Shown piece after piece: positions 25,430 to 35,780 of a stretch of DNA of 44,649 nt. A program made the translations under genes and the position numbers. Origin of the DNA: Rheinheimera baltica DSM 14885. GTDB taxonomy: Bacteria > Pseudomonadota > Gammaproteobacteria > Enterobacterales > Alteromonadaceae. Where the stretch lies: NCBI RefSeq assembly GCF_000425345.1, contig NZ_AUDG01000035.1:1-44649 (forward strand), in the 5' to 3' direction. A model generated the notes under the pieces. The model worked only from the letters and a program-made list of their open reading frames with translations. It was not told the DNA's origin and ran no database searches. How positions within the stretch are numbered: the stretch's first letter is position 1; the number at the start of each line of letters is the position of its first letter.

Positions 25430-28054
25430 TTAGCCCAATTTCTCACTTATAAGATTTTTTGCATCAATAATAACTTGTGCAAGTGCACCGACGTCTGAAC
25501 CACCCGCCTGCGCCATATCAGGCCGGCCGCCGCCTTTGCCACCCAACTTTTCAGCCGCCCAGCCCACCAGTTGGCCTGCATGTACTTTGCTTGTCAGGTC
25601 AGCTGTTACGCCTGCAATTAAACTAATTTTTTCGTCATTTACTGTGGCTAATAAAACCACACCAGAGTTCAGTTTATTTTTCAGCTCATCCAGCATGGTA
25701 CGCAAGGCCTTAGGCTCCGTTGCCGGTAATTGTGTTACCAACACGGTTGCGCCCGCAATTTGCTCAGCCTGATCTAACAATGACGCACCCGCCTGGCTGG
25801 CCAATTTGGCTTTTAGTTGATCAATCTCTTTTTCCAGTGATTTAGTGCGGTCCAGCGCCTGATGCACGCGTTCACCAATACTAAACACATCACCTTTTAA
25901 GGCACTGGCAACCGCAAGAGCTTGCTGTTCCATTTGCTGAATATAGGCAACGGCACCAGCACCACTGACGGCTTCTATACGGCGCACACCAGAGGCAATA
26001 CCGCCTTCAGACACCAGCTTAAACATACCAATATCACCGGTACGATTAACGTGCGTTCCACCACACAACTCGATGGAAAACTCGCCCATACTCAGCACCC
26101 GCACTTCATCGTCATACTTTTCGCCGAACAACGCCATTGCACCTGCCGCTTTAGCCTGGTCAATGGGCATTAAACGCGTTTGCAAAGCATTATTTTGCTG
26201 GATCTGTTCATTTACCATCTGTTCTATGGTTCGCAGCTCTTCTGGTTTAACCGCTTCAAAGTGGCTAAAGTCAAAGCGTAAACGCTCTGGCCCAACCAAA
26301 GAACCTTTTTGCGTAACATGCTCGCCTAGCACTTCACGTAAGGCAGCATGCAGTAAATGTGTTGCAGAGTGATTTTGTTTAATCGCTGCCCGGCGCGCAC
26401 TATCAATCTGTGCATCAACCTTATCTCCAGTTGCGATGGCTCCCTGGATATGCCCTTTGTGAGCAAAGGCTTTACCTACCTTAATGGTATCTTGTACTAC
26501 AAACACTGCGCCGTTTGAAAGCGTCAAGCTGCCGCTATCACCCATCTGACCACCGGATTCAGCGTAAAATGGTGTGCTGTCCAGCACAATCAGAGCCTGT
26601 TGGCCATCTGTTAGCGCATTAACCTGCTGGCCTTCATGTAGAATTTCCAGCACTTGTGCATTACCAAACTCTTGTTCGTAGCCGGTAAATACCGTGTGCT
26701 GATTCGATGTTAGCGCGTTATTGTAGTCGGCACCAAAATTAGACGCCTGCTGTGCACGTTTACGTTGCTCTGCCATAGCCGCATCAAAACCGGCCTGATC
26801 AATGGTTAAATTACGCTCTCGTGCTACGTCATTGGTTAAGTCTACCGGGAAACCATAGGTATCATACAACTTAAACACCAGCTCGCCGGGTAGCTCAGTA
26901 CCGCTTAATCCCGCTAACGCGTCTTCCAGAATAACCAAACCACGTTCTAAGGTTTTGCCGAACTGCTCTTCTTCTAATTGCAGTATTTTTTCAACTACGG
27001 CCTGCTTTTCAGCCAGCTCAGGATAAACCTCGCCCATCTGTGCCACTAACGCAGCGACCAACTTATAGAAGAAAGCCCCTTTAGCACCCAACTTGTTACC
27101 GTGGCGCACTGCGCGACGCACAATGCGGCGCAGCACATAGCCACGACCTTCGTTGGAGGGTTGCACGCCATCGACAATAAGAAAGGCACAGCTACGAATG
27201 TGGTCAGCAACCACGCGCAATGATTTATCCGTTAAATCTGTTGCACCGGTAGCCTCTGCCGCCGCTTTAATAAGTGCTACAAAAGTATCTATTTCATAGT
27301 TGCTGTGTACATGCTGCAAAATTGCCGCAATACGCTCCAGCCCCATGCCTGTGTCTACGCTGGGTTTAGGTAGCGGTTCCATCCGGCCATCACTGTGGCG
27401 GTTAAACTGCATAAACACGATGTTCCAGATCTCAATATAGCGATCGCCATCTTCTTCTGGTGAACCTGGCGGGCCGCCCCAAATATGCTCACCATGGTCG
27501 TAGAAAATCTCAGAACAAGGACCGCATGGCCCGGTGTCACCCATGGCCCAAAAGTTATCAGACGCATAGGGCGCACCTTTATTGTCGCCAATACGGATAA
27601 TACGCTCAGCCGGTACACCTATGTCTTTTAGCCAAATATCGTAAGCTTCATCGTCAGTTTCATAAACGGTAACCCAAAGCTTGTCTTTGGGCAGCTTAAC
27701 CACTGCGGTTAAAAACTCCCAGGCATAGGCAATAGCATCATGCTTAAAGTAATCACCAAAACTAAAGTTACCCAACATCTCAAAAAAAGTATGGTGACGC
27801 GCGGTATAACCCACGTTTTCCAGGTCGTTATGTTTACCGCCAGCCCGCACACAACGTTGTGCAGAAACAGCCCGACTGTAGTTTCGTAAATCCTGGCCAA
27901 GGAACACATCTTTAAACTGCACCATACCCGCGTTAGTAAACAGTAACGTGGCATCGTTGCCAGGAATAAGTGAGCTACTAGATACTATCTGATGCTGCTT
28001 ACTGGCAAAAAAATCTAAAAAGGCACGCCTGATGTTGGCCGATGTCATTGTCAT
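25430..28054 (-). CDS. alaS: Alanyl-tRNA synthetase
   Basis: 874 residues, the normal bacterial length (875 in E. coli). The class II catalytic part starts [19 protein letters not shown] and contains [13 protein letters not shown] and [20 protein letters not shown]. The editing domain has the zinc ligands HSATHLLH and CGGTH, and the C-terminal domain ends with a glycine-rich [15 protein letters not shown] segment. It charges tRNA-Ala and clears mischarged Ser/Gly. AGGA precedes the ATG by 7-8 nt. recX lies 24 nt upstream on the same strand, as in many gammaproteobacteria. Confidence 0.98.
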   Translation of the reverse strand: MTMTSANIRRAFLDFFASKQHQIVSSSSLIPGNDATLLFTNAGMVQFKDVFLGQDLRNYSRAVSAQRCVRAGGKHNDLENVGYTARHHTFFEMLGNFSFGDYFKHDAIAYAWEFLTAVVKLPKDKLWVTVYETDDEAYDIWLKDIGVPAERIIRIGDNKGAPYASDNFWAMGDTGPCGPCSEIFYDHGEHIWGGPPGSPEEDGDRYIEIWNIVFMQFNRHSDGRMEPLPKPSVDTGMGLERIAAILQHVHSNYEIDTFVALIKAAAEATGATDLTDKSLRVVADHIRSCAFLIVDGVQPSNEGRGYVLRRIVRRAVRHGNKLGAKGAFFYKLVAALVAQMGEVYPELAEKQAVVEKILQLEEEQFGKTLERGLVILEDALAGLSGTELPGELVFKLYDTYGFPVDLTNDVARERNLTIDQAGFDAAMAEQRKRAQQASNFGADYNNALTSNQHTVFTGYEQEFGNAQVLEILHEGQQVNALTDGQQALIVLDSTPFYAESGGQMGDSGSLTLSNGAVFVVQDTIKVGKAFAHKGHIQGAIATGDKVDAQIDSARRAAIKQNHSATHLLHAALREVLGEHVTQKGSLVGPERLRFDFSHFEAVKPEELRTIEQMVNEQIQQNNALQTRLMPIDQAKAAGAMALFGEKYDDEVRVLSMGEFSIELCGGTHVNRTGDIGMFKLVSEGGIASGVRRIEAVSGAGAVAYIQQMEQQALAVASALKGDVFSIGERVHQALDRTKSLEKEIDQLKAKLASQAGASLLDQAEQIAGATVLVTQLPATEPKALRTMLDELKNKLNSGVVLLATVNDEKISLIAGVTADLTSKVHAGQLVGWAAEKLGGKGGGRPDMAQAGGSDVGALAQVIIDAKNLISEKLG

Positions 28055-28078
28055 GGAAAAATCCTGTCCGCTTGGGTT

Positions 28079-28525
28079 TTACTCTAAATGATTAATAGCA
28101 AATTGAATCTGCTCGCTGCTAAAACCACGGCGCTGTAAATACGCCATACGTTTTAACTTGTCTTTGTATTCTGTTATTGCACTTTGGCCATATTTTTTCT
28201 GATAAAGCAGCAAAGCCTGTTGAAACCAGTCTACATCCAGCTGAGCAACAACTTCTAGTACCTGCTCACGGCTGATATTCTGCTGGCGGCATTCCTGCAC
28301 AATATAGTTAAGGCCATAACCTTTGTTTATTCTGCTGCGTAACAACATACTGATAAAACGCTGCTGGTTAAGATAATCTTCGTTTTTGCACCAGCCAATA
28401 ACCTGAGCAATATCAGCAGGCTCTCCCCCCTGACGCGCTAAACGTTGACTCAATTGCGCCTCGCTATAATCACGCCGGCTTAACCAATTTAGCGCCATCC
28501 GTTTAAGCTCTGCGATATCAGCCAA
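28079..28525 (-). CDS. recX: Regulatory protein RecX
   Basis: 148 residues of helical repeats: LNWLSRRDYSEAQLSQRLARQG, GWCKNEDYLNQQRFISMLLRSRINKGYGLNYIVQECRQQNIS and LKRMAYLQRRGFSSEQIQFAI follow the three-helix RecX pattern. RecX binds and dampens RecA filaments. recA is not adjacent in this window, unlike the usual recA-recX pair, although alaS is. The start is uncertain: TTG at 28525 (2 nt after the upstream gene stop) or ATG at 28492 with AGAG upstream. Confidence 0.92.
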   Translation of the reverse strand: MADIAELKRMALNWLSRRDYSEAQLSQRLARQGGEPADIAQVIGWCKNEDYLNQQRFISMLLRSRINKGYGLNYIVQECRQQNISREQVLEVVAQLDVDWFQQALLLYQKKYGQSAITEYKDKLKRMAYLQRRGFSSEQIQFAINHLE

Positions 28526-28527
28526 GG

Positions 28528-29286
28528 TTATATTTCCAATACGCCATCATCAGTAGCTTTTACTTGCAAAGCAAAAAATTCATTAAACGATAAAAAGAAC
28601 GCGATATTCAGCACCGGTACAACCAGCAGTAAACCGATAAATAGCGTTGGCATGGTAAGCATTATCAGCAACAGACTCAAGAGGCCAAAGACGACCAACG
28701 GCACTATATTGCGCCAGCAAGCAATAAAGCTGGCCTTAATAATTGCCAATATGCGGTATTCTTTTAAAAAGTAAGCTATAGCAACGGCATAAGCAAAAAC
28801 CATCCAACTGACTAAAAAACTTACCACAAAAAGCATCAACATTAATGCATCAACACTTTGCTGTGCCTCGTGCTGTTGCATCAGTGTCATCGCTAAACTG
28901 CTTAACGGTATAGACGCTAATACATTTAGCGCTGCGATGCGTAAGAATACGGCTCTACAGTCACTCTCGCTTAGCGGCTTGAATAGATCAGTGAACGTAA
29001 TGGGCTGCTTTTGTTGTAGCATCACCACACTTTTATAGACACCCGCCGTAAGAAACGGGTTTAACAAAATGCTTATGACGGCTGCTAAAGGGTGCAGCTG
29101 TCCCACTAATGCAATAGCGCCAATGGTAATAAACATCAGCAGCCATGTCATAGGGGCCTGCATAAAAATGACCCAGCTTTGCTTTAACCAGCTTATCGCG
29201 GCCAAAGTGGGCGCGCGCTTTACAATAAGTTTCACCCGGAACTGCTTATCCACATGCTCTCCAACGTTCAAAATCTTGGCTATCAT
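28528..29286 (-). CDS. Multi-pass membrane protein resembling the BPSS1780 family
   Basis: 252 residues with about six membrane spans. The pattern WLKQSWVIFMQAPMTWLL, then LNPFLTAGVYK and a late LKEYRILAIIKASFIACWRNIVPLVVFG recalls the BPSS1780-type membrane proteins of proteobacteria, whose function is unknown. The ATG at 29286 has no clear ribosome site, and a GTG at 29235 is possible since the family usually starts close to the SW...P..W segment. recX starts 2 nt after its stop, so they are likely cotranscribed. Confidence 0.6.
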   Translation of the reverse strand: MIAKILNVGEHVDKQFRVKLIVKRAPTLAAISWLKQSWVIFMQAPMTWLLMFITIGAIALVGQLHPLAAVISILLNPFLTAGVYKSVVMLQQKQPITFTDLFKPLSESDCRAVFLRIAALNVLASIPLSSLAMTLMQQHEAQQSVDALMLMLFVVSFLVSWMVFAYAVAIAYFLKEYRILAIIKASFIACWRNIVPLVVFGLLSLLLIMLTMPTLFIGLLLVVPVLNIAFFLSFNEFFALQVKATDDGVLEI

Positions 29287-29378
29287 AGTTTTGATGCAAC
29301 GCCACCATGATACTGTAAATTAGCCTAAATTAAGAGCGTAGAATCAGAATAACGCTATGTTCGGAATAGGTTAACGGG

Positions 29379-31400
29379 TTATATATCAGAAAACAGTTCG
29401 GCCAGTACGGCACGGCCAGCATCAGTTTGTTTTAATTGCCAAATAATAAAGCGGCTGTCGACATGCACCGCACGGCTAAGCGCTTCATCATAGTGCCAAT
29501 CTGCAAGCAAGTTTTCTTCTACACCACAAAAGAGCAGCCCAACGACTTCGCCTTTTGTATTAAACGTGGGGGCGCCGCCATAATCCGTACCACTGTCGAT
29601 ACTGCTAAGAAAATTTACCGGAGTTAATTTATCAGCGGCATGTTCTGCCAACACAGGTTGGGTGTTATTAACACTGCGGCTAAGCTTTAGCATACCTTGC
29701 AAGGTACTAAATGGCTGAAACCACACTGCGTCAACGGGTTGATAGCCACTTACCCTGCCAACGCTAAAACGCAACATACCATTTGCCTCAGCATAAGTGG
29801 CTTTGACTTGCGCATCATTATAGGCCATCAGCACTTCCATAAATTCAGCGCGGGCATTATCTAATGCTGTTTTTAACTGTCGGCGCTCTGCATTAAGCTG
29901 TGTCACCGTGTCATACATGGCGACGGAAAAGCTAATTAACGGATCTGAACTTTGCTGGAACTGTTCAGCATTACGCTGCAACCATTGCAACCGCTGATTA
30001 GCATCGGTCAAACTCGTCCCCCGATACATAGCTGACAGTTTATGCCGCACAATTTCACGATTAAACCCATCATTGAGCGCAAAATACTGATCTAATGCCA
30101 CTAGTCTTTGCTCCTGCGGCAACTTAGCGTATTGTTCCAAAAAATGCAGCGCCAGCTCTAAATCAACTCTGGCATCAAACCGCAGGTCAAACTGCTGCAT
30201 TCGGCTTTTTAATAACGCAGCCTTCGTTGGATTTGGCTGCAAGGCGTGTTGATATAATTGATTAGCTAAAGCAGGTAACTGCGCATACTTCAGGTAATCC
30301 AACACCAGATCGCGCAGCGCTACGCGTTGTTGTTGCAGTAATAACCTATCCAAAGTAGCCAGTACAGGAGCGTATAATTGTTGTCGAACAGCACTACTAT
30401 TAATCCATTCCAGCACAGCCTGTTGCCGCTGCTGTTTGCCTGATAATAAGCCGCTACGCTGATAATGCGACAGCATATCGCTTAGTTTTTCAGCTTCGCT
30501 TGTCAAGTCAGTTAACGTATTGTTGTATTGTTCAGCTCTAGCTGAACCGGCTGGAGCCAGTTGCTTTAACAGCCGAGTCGCTTGCTGCAAATATTCAATC
30601 GAACGGGGGAAAAGCTGCTCAAAGTTGAACTGAATCTCTGTCGCGGTAGCATAGCGCCGGCTATGTACAGAAAAGCTCGGTGATATTACCAACTCATCAT
30701 CGGTAACGCCCTGTTGCGACAATCGTGCAAAAGCAGAACGATAAGGCGTATTGTCTTTTGCATATGCCACCCCATCGTTATTAGCACTATCATAAGCACG
30801 CAATATTACAAAGTCCGCACCATAACGTGGCCAGCGCTGATCGGCATCAGCTGTTGACAGTGGTGGTCGATATACCAAGCGCACGTCACGTAAGGTTTTA
30901 TACTGCAGTAAATAGAATTCCAGGCCATGGTGCAGAGTCTTCAGCTCGCATGATAACTGCGAACGCTGTTCACAATCCGCTTGCAGCTGTTGTTTTATTT
31001 GCTCAAATTTAATACTACGTTGATACGCCGAAGACTCGCCACTGAGTTGACGGTTAATGGTCGTGGTGACATCCAAAGTTTGCTGCAGCATTCTAAACTT
31101 CAAGCCGGGCACCGGCATTTCTGGGGCTACACTTGCAACAGACAATTCCTGCAGATAAGAGGCAACACAGTTCGCGTTGGTAATCAACAACCCGGCTTTG
31201 GATATAAAGGCAGCACTGCAATTATCAATTCGACCGCTAACCTGTTGTAGATGAGTTAACGGTAATGTTTGCCCCTTGTAGCGTTGCAGTACGGGGCTAT
31301 CAGCAGTAAGTTGGCTTGGCAGCCAAAATCCTTCAGCGGCACTACCTTTTGGGGATAACAGCAGTAAGGCAAGCATACTGCAGCAAATAATTTTCATCAT
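29379..31400 (-). CDS. S46-family peptidase homologue lacking catalytic His and Ser
   Basis: 673 residues with a signal peptide (cleavage near AA-EGFW, residue 22). Family features of S46 (dipeptidyl-peptidase 7/11-like) are clear: EGFWLPSQL, CSAAFISKAGLLITNANCV (61-79), RYGADFVILRAY (192-203), AKDNTPYRS, and a C-terminal FLSSIDSG...GGAPTFN...GEVVGLLF block (597-623) with HVDSRFIIWQL. In active members the first block reads TNHHC and the second GGNSGSP. Here the His before Cys78 is Asn77, and the Ser position is Gly608 with Ala610; the Asp (Asp196) is kept. It is therefore probably a periplasmic pseudo-peptidase. About 50 residues shorter than active enzymes (about 720). Confidence 0.85.
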   Translation of the reverse strand: MMKIICCSMLALLLLSPKGSAAEGFWLPSQLTADSPVLQRYKGQTLPLTHLQQVSGRIDNCSAAFISKAGLLITNANCVASYLQELSVASVAPEMPVPGLKFRMLQQTLDVTTTINRQLSGESSAYQRSIKFEQIKQQLQADCEQRSQLSCELKTLHHGLEFYLLQYKTLRDVRLVYRPPLSTADADQRWPRYGADFVILRAYDSANNDGVAYAKDNTPYRSAFARLSQQGVTDDELVISPSFSVHSRRYATATEIQFNFEQLFPRSIEYLQQATRLLKQLAPAGSARAEQYNNTLTDLTSEAEKLSDMLSHYQRSGLLSGKQQRQQAVLEWINSSAVRQQLYAPVLATLDRLLLQQQRVALRDLVLDYLKYAQLPALANQLYQHALQPNPTKAALLKSRMQQFDLRFDARVDLELALHFLEQYAKLPQEQRLVALDQYFALNDGFNREIVRHKLSAMYRGTSLTDANQRLQWLQRNAEQFQQSSDPLISFSVAMYDTVTQLNAERRQLKTALDNARAEFMEVLMAYNDAQVKATYAEANGMLRFSVGRVSGYQPVDAVWFQPFSTLQGMLKLSRSVNNTQPVLAEHAADKLTPVNFLSSIDSGTDYGGAPTFNTKGEVVGLLFCGVEENLLADWHYDEALSRAVHVDSRFIIWQLKQTDAGRAVLAELFSDI

Positions 31401-31583
31401 AACAACATGTGGCTGACTTATAACGCGATGACGCTATCATATTCTCACGCTGTATCCTTTGTCGTTGCGGCAAGACGCTGGAATTTGCGGTAACTGTAAC
31501 GCAAACAAGAAAAAGCTTTAGCAATGCTTGATCTATAACTGAGTAACCGCATAATACAGCGATTAGAAACTTCGGGTATGGTT

Positions 31584-32072
31584 ATGGAAAATTTTATTGA
31601 AAAACTGATGTATTCAGCACGTTGGATCATGGCGCCAATTTATCTGGGTTTAAGCTTGGCACTTTTCGCGCTGGGTATTAAGTTTTTCCAGGAAATATTC
31701 CACATTATACCCACCATTTTGACTATGAAAGAGGTAGAGTTAATCTTAGTCGTGCTGTCACTTATTGATATTGCTCTGGTAGGCGGGCTTATTGTCATGG
31801 TGATGTTTTCCGGCTACGAAAACTTCGTGTCACGGCTTGATTTAGAGGGTAATGACGACAAACTTAGCTGGTTAGGTAAACTGGACTCTTCGTCGTTGAA
31901 GAACAAAGTCGCAGCCTCTATCGTGGCTATCTCGTCGATACATTTACTTAAAGTCTTTATGAATACCGAAACCATTGCCAATGACAAAATACAATGGTAT
32001 TTACTGATACATATAACGTTTGTGTTATCAGCGTTTGCTATGGGCTATCTGGACAAAGTGTTACGCAAATAA
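31584..32072 (+). CDS. yqhA: YqhA/UPF0114-family membrane protein
   Basis: 162 residues with about four membrane spans. Long stretches agree with E. coli YqhA as recalled: [35 protein letters not shown], and [21 protein letters not shown]. The function is unknown. The start at 31584 was chosen over ATG 31578 because [14 protein letters not shown] then lines up with the E. coli N terminus. A short inverted repeat CACCCG/CGGGTG (32079-32103) follows and may be a weak transcription end. Confidence 0.9.
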   Translation: MENFIEKLMYSARWIMAPIYLGLSLALFALGIKFFQEIFHIIPTILTMKEVELILVVLSLIDIALVGGLIVMVMFSGYENFVSRLDLEGNDDKLSWLGKLDSSSLKNKVAASIVAISSIHLLKVFMNTETIANDKIQWYLLIHITFVLSAFAMGYLDKVLRK

Positions 32073-32144
32073 AACGCCCACCCGAATGACACGCTGACGG
32101 GTGTACAAGCAAAGATAGCTGTGCAAACAGGGAGGTTGTGCATA

Positions 32145-35100
32145 GTGAAGGTTTTAAAACAGTTAATCTGGCTTTGCTGTGCCTTGGTGCTGATATTTAG
32201 CCAGACAGCAAATGCACAGCAATATGGCACACCACTGCTAAGCAACTTCAAGCCAAAAGATTACAATGGCGGCACGCAAAACTGGGCCATAATTCAAGAT
32301 CAGCGCGGCGTGCTTTACGTTGGCAACAATGTCGGCGTGCTTGAGCATGATGGTGCTAGCTGGCGGATGATCCCCACTCACAATAAAGCAGTAGTCCGGT
32401 CATTGGCCTTAGCGGCAGATGGCAAAGTTTATGTTGGGTCAAAAGGCGAACTTGGCTATCTGGATACCCAAGCTGCAGGTGGAACGCAGTACGTATCGCT
32501 ATTAGACCGTATTGCGCCAGAATACCGCAATTTTCAGGATGTGCGCCAAACCTTCACCACCCCCGACGGCGTTTATTTCGTTAGCCGTAACTATATCTTT
32601 TTTATCTCGCCACAACAGGTCAGCGTTTGGGCCTCTGAAAATGGTTTTCTCAAAGCCTTTTATTTACAGCAGCGCTTACTTGTCAGAGAGGAAGGCCGTG
32701 GCTTACTGCAATTGGTGCAAGGTGAATTTAGCCCTGTGCCCGGTGCAGAACAGTTTAGTGATACCAGCATTTTTATGCTCGAATCCTTTGATGAAAATAC
32801 GCTGCTTGCGGGTAGCCGCGAAGGCGAGCTGTTTTTGCTTCGCAGCACCGGTACTGAACGCTGGCACACCGACATTGACGCACAGCTTCAACAAGCGTCA
32901 CTTTACAGTGGTATACGGCTAAAAAACGGCGACTTTGCCCTTGGCACTACAAATGCCGGTTTATATATTCTGACCGCTGATGGCAAACTAAAAAGCCACA
33001 TTACTGCCGAGCTTGGTCTGGTAGACCAGAATATCCGTGCGCTGTATCAAGACCATCAGCAAGGTTTATGGTTGGCGCTGGATCATGGTTTAAGCCGCAT
33101 AGATTTGTCCGCAGCTATCTCCTATTACAACAGCGCCAGTGGTTTGCAAGGCAATGTGCTGTCGTTGTACCAGCATCAAAACACCTTATATGCTGGCACC
33201 AGCCTGGGCTTATTTCGTAAAAATGCGCAGAACCGTTTTGAGGCAGTTGAGCAAGCACAAAAGCAAACCTGGGATTTTATTAGCTATAACGAGCAACTCC
33301 TTATCGCTAATGGTAAAGGCGTCTACGCTAAAACCGGAACTGAACTGAAGCTAATACGTGCGTCAGAACTGGCCAGCAAAGTACTGTATCAATCAAGGTT
33401 AGACCCACAACGCATCTACATTGGCCTGCAAAATGGTCTGGCTAGCATGCGCTATGAGCAAGGAGAATGGCGAGATGAAGGCCGGGTGCCGGGCGTCAGT
33501 GGTAATCTTAACAGCATACTAGAGTCCGCCGACGGCGAACTCTGGCTGGGCACTCTGGCCCATGGTGTGTATAGGCTTCAATTACCCCCAAATTGGCAAG
33601 GCGGCAATTCCGCCTCGTTCACCGTTACACATTTTAGTAAGACCGATGGCTTACCCAGTAATAACCGCAACGCTGTGCACTGGTATAAAAACGCATTATT
33701 AATTGCAACGGTTGCCGGTTTTTACCGCTTTGACCCGCCAAGCCAGCAATTTTTTCTGGACCCACAGTTAGCTGCAGCGTTTAGCGCTACCCAGCCTTGG
33801 GTTCGCTATCCGCAAGCTGAAAAAAATAATAATTTGTGGTTACTTACCTGGGACAATGATACTGGCCGGCGTCAGGCAGGCGTGCTGTTTGCTGACAGTG
33901 AAGGCCTGTATCGCTGGCAAGCTTCTGCCCTACTGCCGTTGCAGGATATCCCGCTAGACACCTTATTGATTGATGCACAAAACGTGATTTGGTTTGGCGG
34001 TGCTGAGGGGCTATTCCGCTTTGCGCTGGATGAACATCGCAATATGCCACCTAAACCGCCTTTACTTCGCCAACTAAGAACACTTGATGGCAGCACATTT
34101 TACCACGGAGGGGCTTTACCTAAACAACTCAAGCTTAACGCCAACAGTAATGCACTGCGCTTTGAATATGCCAGCCCCAATTTTAGCCACTTATTTCAGC
34201 CGCAGTTTCAGCTAAAACTGCAAGGTCATGATAAGGCCTGGTCTGGCTGGAGCAACGAACTATACCGCGATTACACCAACCTTGCGCCAGGGGACTATCA
34301 TTTTATGGTGCGCAGTCGCGACCATCAGGGAAATTTGCAACTCTCTGAACAGTTAAGTTTTCATATTGCTGCGCCCTGGTATGCCAGCACAGTCGCATGG
34401 ATTGGGTACATAACATTTGCGCTACTCATTATGTATTTTTTGCTGAAATGGCGCACCTATCATCTGTTACAGGAAAAACACCAACTCACCCGCCAGGTAG
34501 AAGAACGCACGGCCCACTTACAACAAACCATGATGCAACTGCAACAAGCCAAGCAAAGTGCCGAAACCGCAGCGCAGGCAAAAAGTGACTTTTTGGCCAA
34601 CATGAGCCACGAACTGCGCACACCACTTAATGCAGTATTAGGCTTTTCTGAATTGGCACAACTCAACGAAGACCCAACGACACAGCAAAGTTACATTACC
34701 AAGATACGCGGCGCTGGAAAAATGTTACTCAGCATTATTAATGACATTTTAGATTTTTCTAAAATTGAAGCCGGCAAGCTGGAGTTAGAACAGGCTGCTT
34801 TTAGTCTGCGCGATACAGTGGCACAGGTCAGTGACATGTTTAGCGAACACATTAAGCAAAAAGGCTTACAATTCAGCCTGTATTTGGACGAGCAAATACC
34901 CGATCAGCTGCAAGGCGATGCACTTCGCCTGTCTCAAATACTAATTAACCTGATAAGTAATGCCATTAAGTTTACTGAGCAAGGTGATATTAGCCTGAGT
35001 ATTAACGCGCAGCTCAACCAATCAGGCTGGCAGTTGCATTTTGCCGTGCGTGACACCGGTATCGGTATTAGCGAAAGCCAGCAAAAGCTCTTGTTTACTG

Positions 35101-35702
35101 CATTTAATCAAGCGGATAGTTCAATTAGTCGCAAGTATGGCGGCACGGGGCTGGGCCTGACAATTTGCCAGCGGCTGGTGACATTGATGGGAGGCCAGCT
35201 GGCTGTGAGTAGCTCACCCGCCAAAGGCAGTACGTTCAGTTTTAGTCTGGAATTTGCTGAAGCGGCAAATATAACCTTAAGCGCCGCTGAGCCAACAACA
35301 CTGCAAACACTCCAGCCAAGCAACGCGGCTACAGTAGCACAACACACCATTTTGTTAGTTGAAGACAACTATTTTAATCAGGCGTTGGCGAAGATAATTT
35401 TGCATAAGCTGGGCTACAACATTATCACTGCCACCCATGGTGAACAGGCTCTGGAGTGCCTCGCAGTGCACACGATTTCCCTTGTTTTGATGGATATAGA
35501 AATGCCCGGCATTGACGGCTACGAAACCACCAGACAACTTCGTCGCTTGCCAGGCTTAGACCTTCTACCGGTTATTGCTATGACAGCACACAGCGCCGAT
35601 ATCACCCGTCAAAACGCCGCACAAGCTGGCATGAATGATCTGTTAATGAAGCCTATCGATATCACTACTATGGCGCAATTACTCGACAAATGGTTGCAAT
35701 GA
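32145..35702 (+). CDS. Hybrid histidine kinase with periplasmic beta-propeller sensor
   Basis: 1185 residues. Order: signal peptide (1-24, [20 protein letters not shown]), about 640 residues of two-component-regulator propeller repeats ([41 protein letters not shown]), a Y_Y_Y domain (about 665-740), one membrane span (about 748-768), a short coiled coil, HisKA with His822 in SHELRTPLN, HATPase with the N-box [11 protein letters not shown] and DTGIGIS/GTGLGL, and a C-terminal receiver with phospho-acceptor Asp1117 in [13 protein letters not shown]. There is no DNA-binding output domain, so signals must leave by phosphotransfer or partner binding. The GTG start at 32145 has GGGAGG 9 nt upstream; the longer ORF start at 32121 has none. 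The sensed ligand is unknown. Confidence 0.92.
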   Translation: MKVLKQLIWLCCALVLIFSQTANAQQYGTPLLSNFKPKDYNGGTQNWAIIQDQRGVLYVGNNVGVLEHDGASWRMIPTHNKAVVRSLALAADGKVYVGSKGELGYLDTQAAGGTQYVSLLDRIAPEYRNFQDVRQTFTTPDGVYFVSRNYIFFISPQQVSVWASENGFLKAFYLQQRLLVREEGRGLLQLVQGEFSPVPGAEQFSDTSIFMLESFDENTLLAGSREGELFLLRSTGTERWHTDIDAQLQQASLYSGIRLKNGDFALGTTNAGLYILTADGKLKSHITAELGLVDQNIRALYQDHQQGLWLALDHGLSRIDLSAAISYYNSASGLQGNVLSLYQHQNTLYAGTSLGLFRKNAQNRFEAVEQAQKQTWDFISYNEQLLIANGKGVYAKTGTELKLIRASELASKVLYQSRLDPQRIYIGLQNGLASMRYEQGEWRDEGRVPGVSGNLNSILESADGELWLGTLAHGVYRLQLPPNWQGGNSASFTVTHFSKTDGLPSNNRNAVHWYKNALLIATVAGFYRFDPPSQQFFLDPQLAAAFSATQPWVRYPQAEKNNNLWLLTWDNDTGRRQAGVLFADSEGLYRWQASALLPLQDIPLDTLLIDAQNVIWFGGAEGLFRFALDEHRNMPPKPPLLRQLRTLDGSTFYHGGALPKQLKLNANSNALRFEYASPNFSHLFQPQFQLKLQGHDKAWSGWSNELYRDYTNLAPGDYHFMVRSRDHQGNLQLSEQLSFHIAAPWYASTVAWIGYITFALLIMYFLLKWRTYHLLQEKHQLTRQVEERTAHLQQTMMQLQQAKQSAETAAQAKSDFLANMSHELRTPLNAVLGFSELAQLNEDPTTQQSYITKIRGAGKMLLSIINDILDFSKIEAGKLELEQAAFSLRDTVAQVSDMFSEHIKQKGLQFSLYLDEQIPDQLQGDALRLSQILINLISNAIKFTEQGDISLSINAQLNQSGWQLHFAVRDTGIGISESQQKLLFTAFNQADSSISRKYGGTGLGLTICQRLVTLMGGQLAVSSSPAKGSTFSFSLEFAEAANITLSAAEPTTLQTLQPSNAATVAQHTILLVEDNYFNQALAKIILHKLGYNIITATHGEQALECLAVHTISLVLMDIEMPGIDGYETTRQLRRLPGLDLLPVIAMTAHSADITRQNAAQAGMNDLLMKPIDITTMAQLLDKWLQ

Positions 35703-35780
35703 AAAACAAAGCAGGCCAGCAGATATGAGCGCGCGCTTTACCTGTGCTGTAACACAGCTAAAATAACGCGCCTTGCCGTA

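Noticed and set aside
31342..31630. Two short minus-strand ORFs upstream of yqhA
   Set aside because: They overlap the S46 gene start and yqhA and show no protein-like character or start signals.
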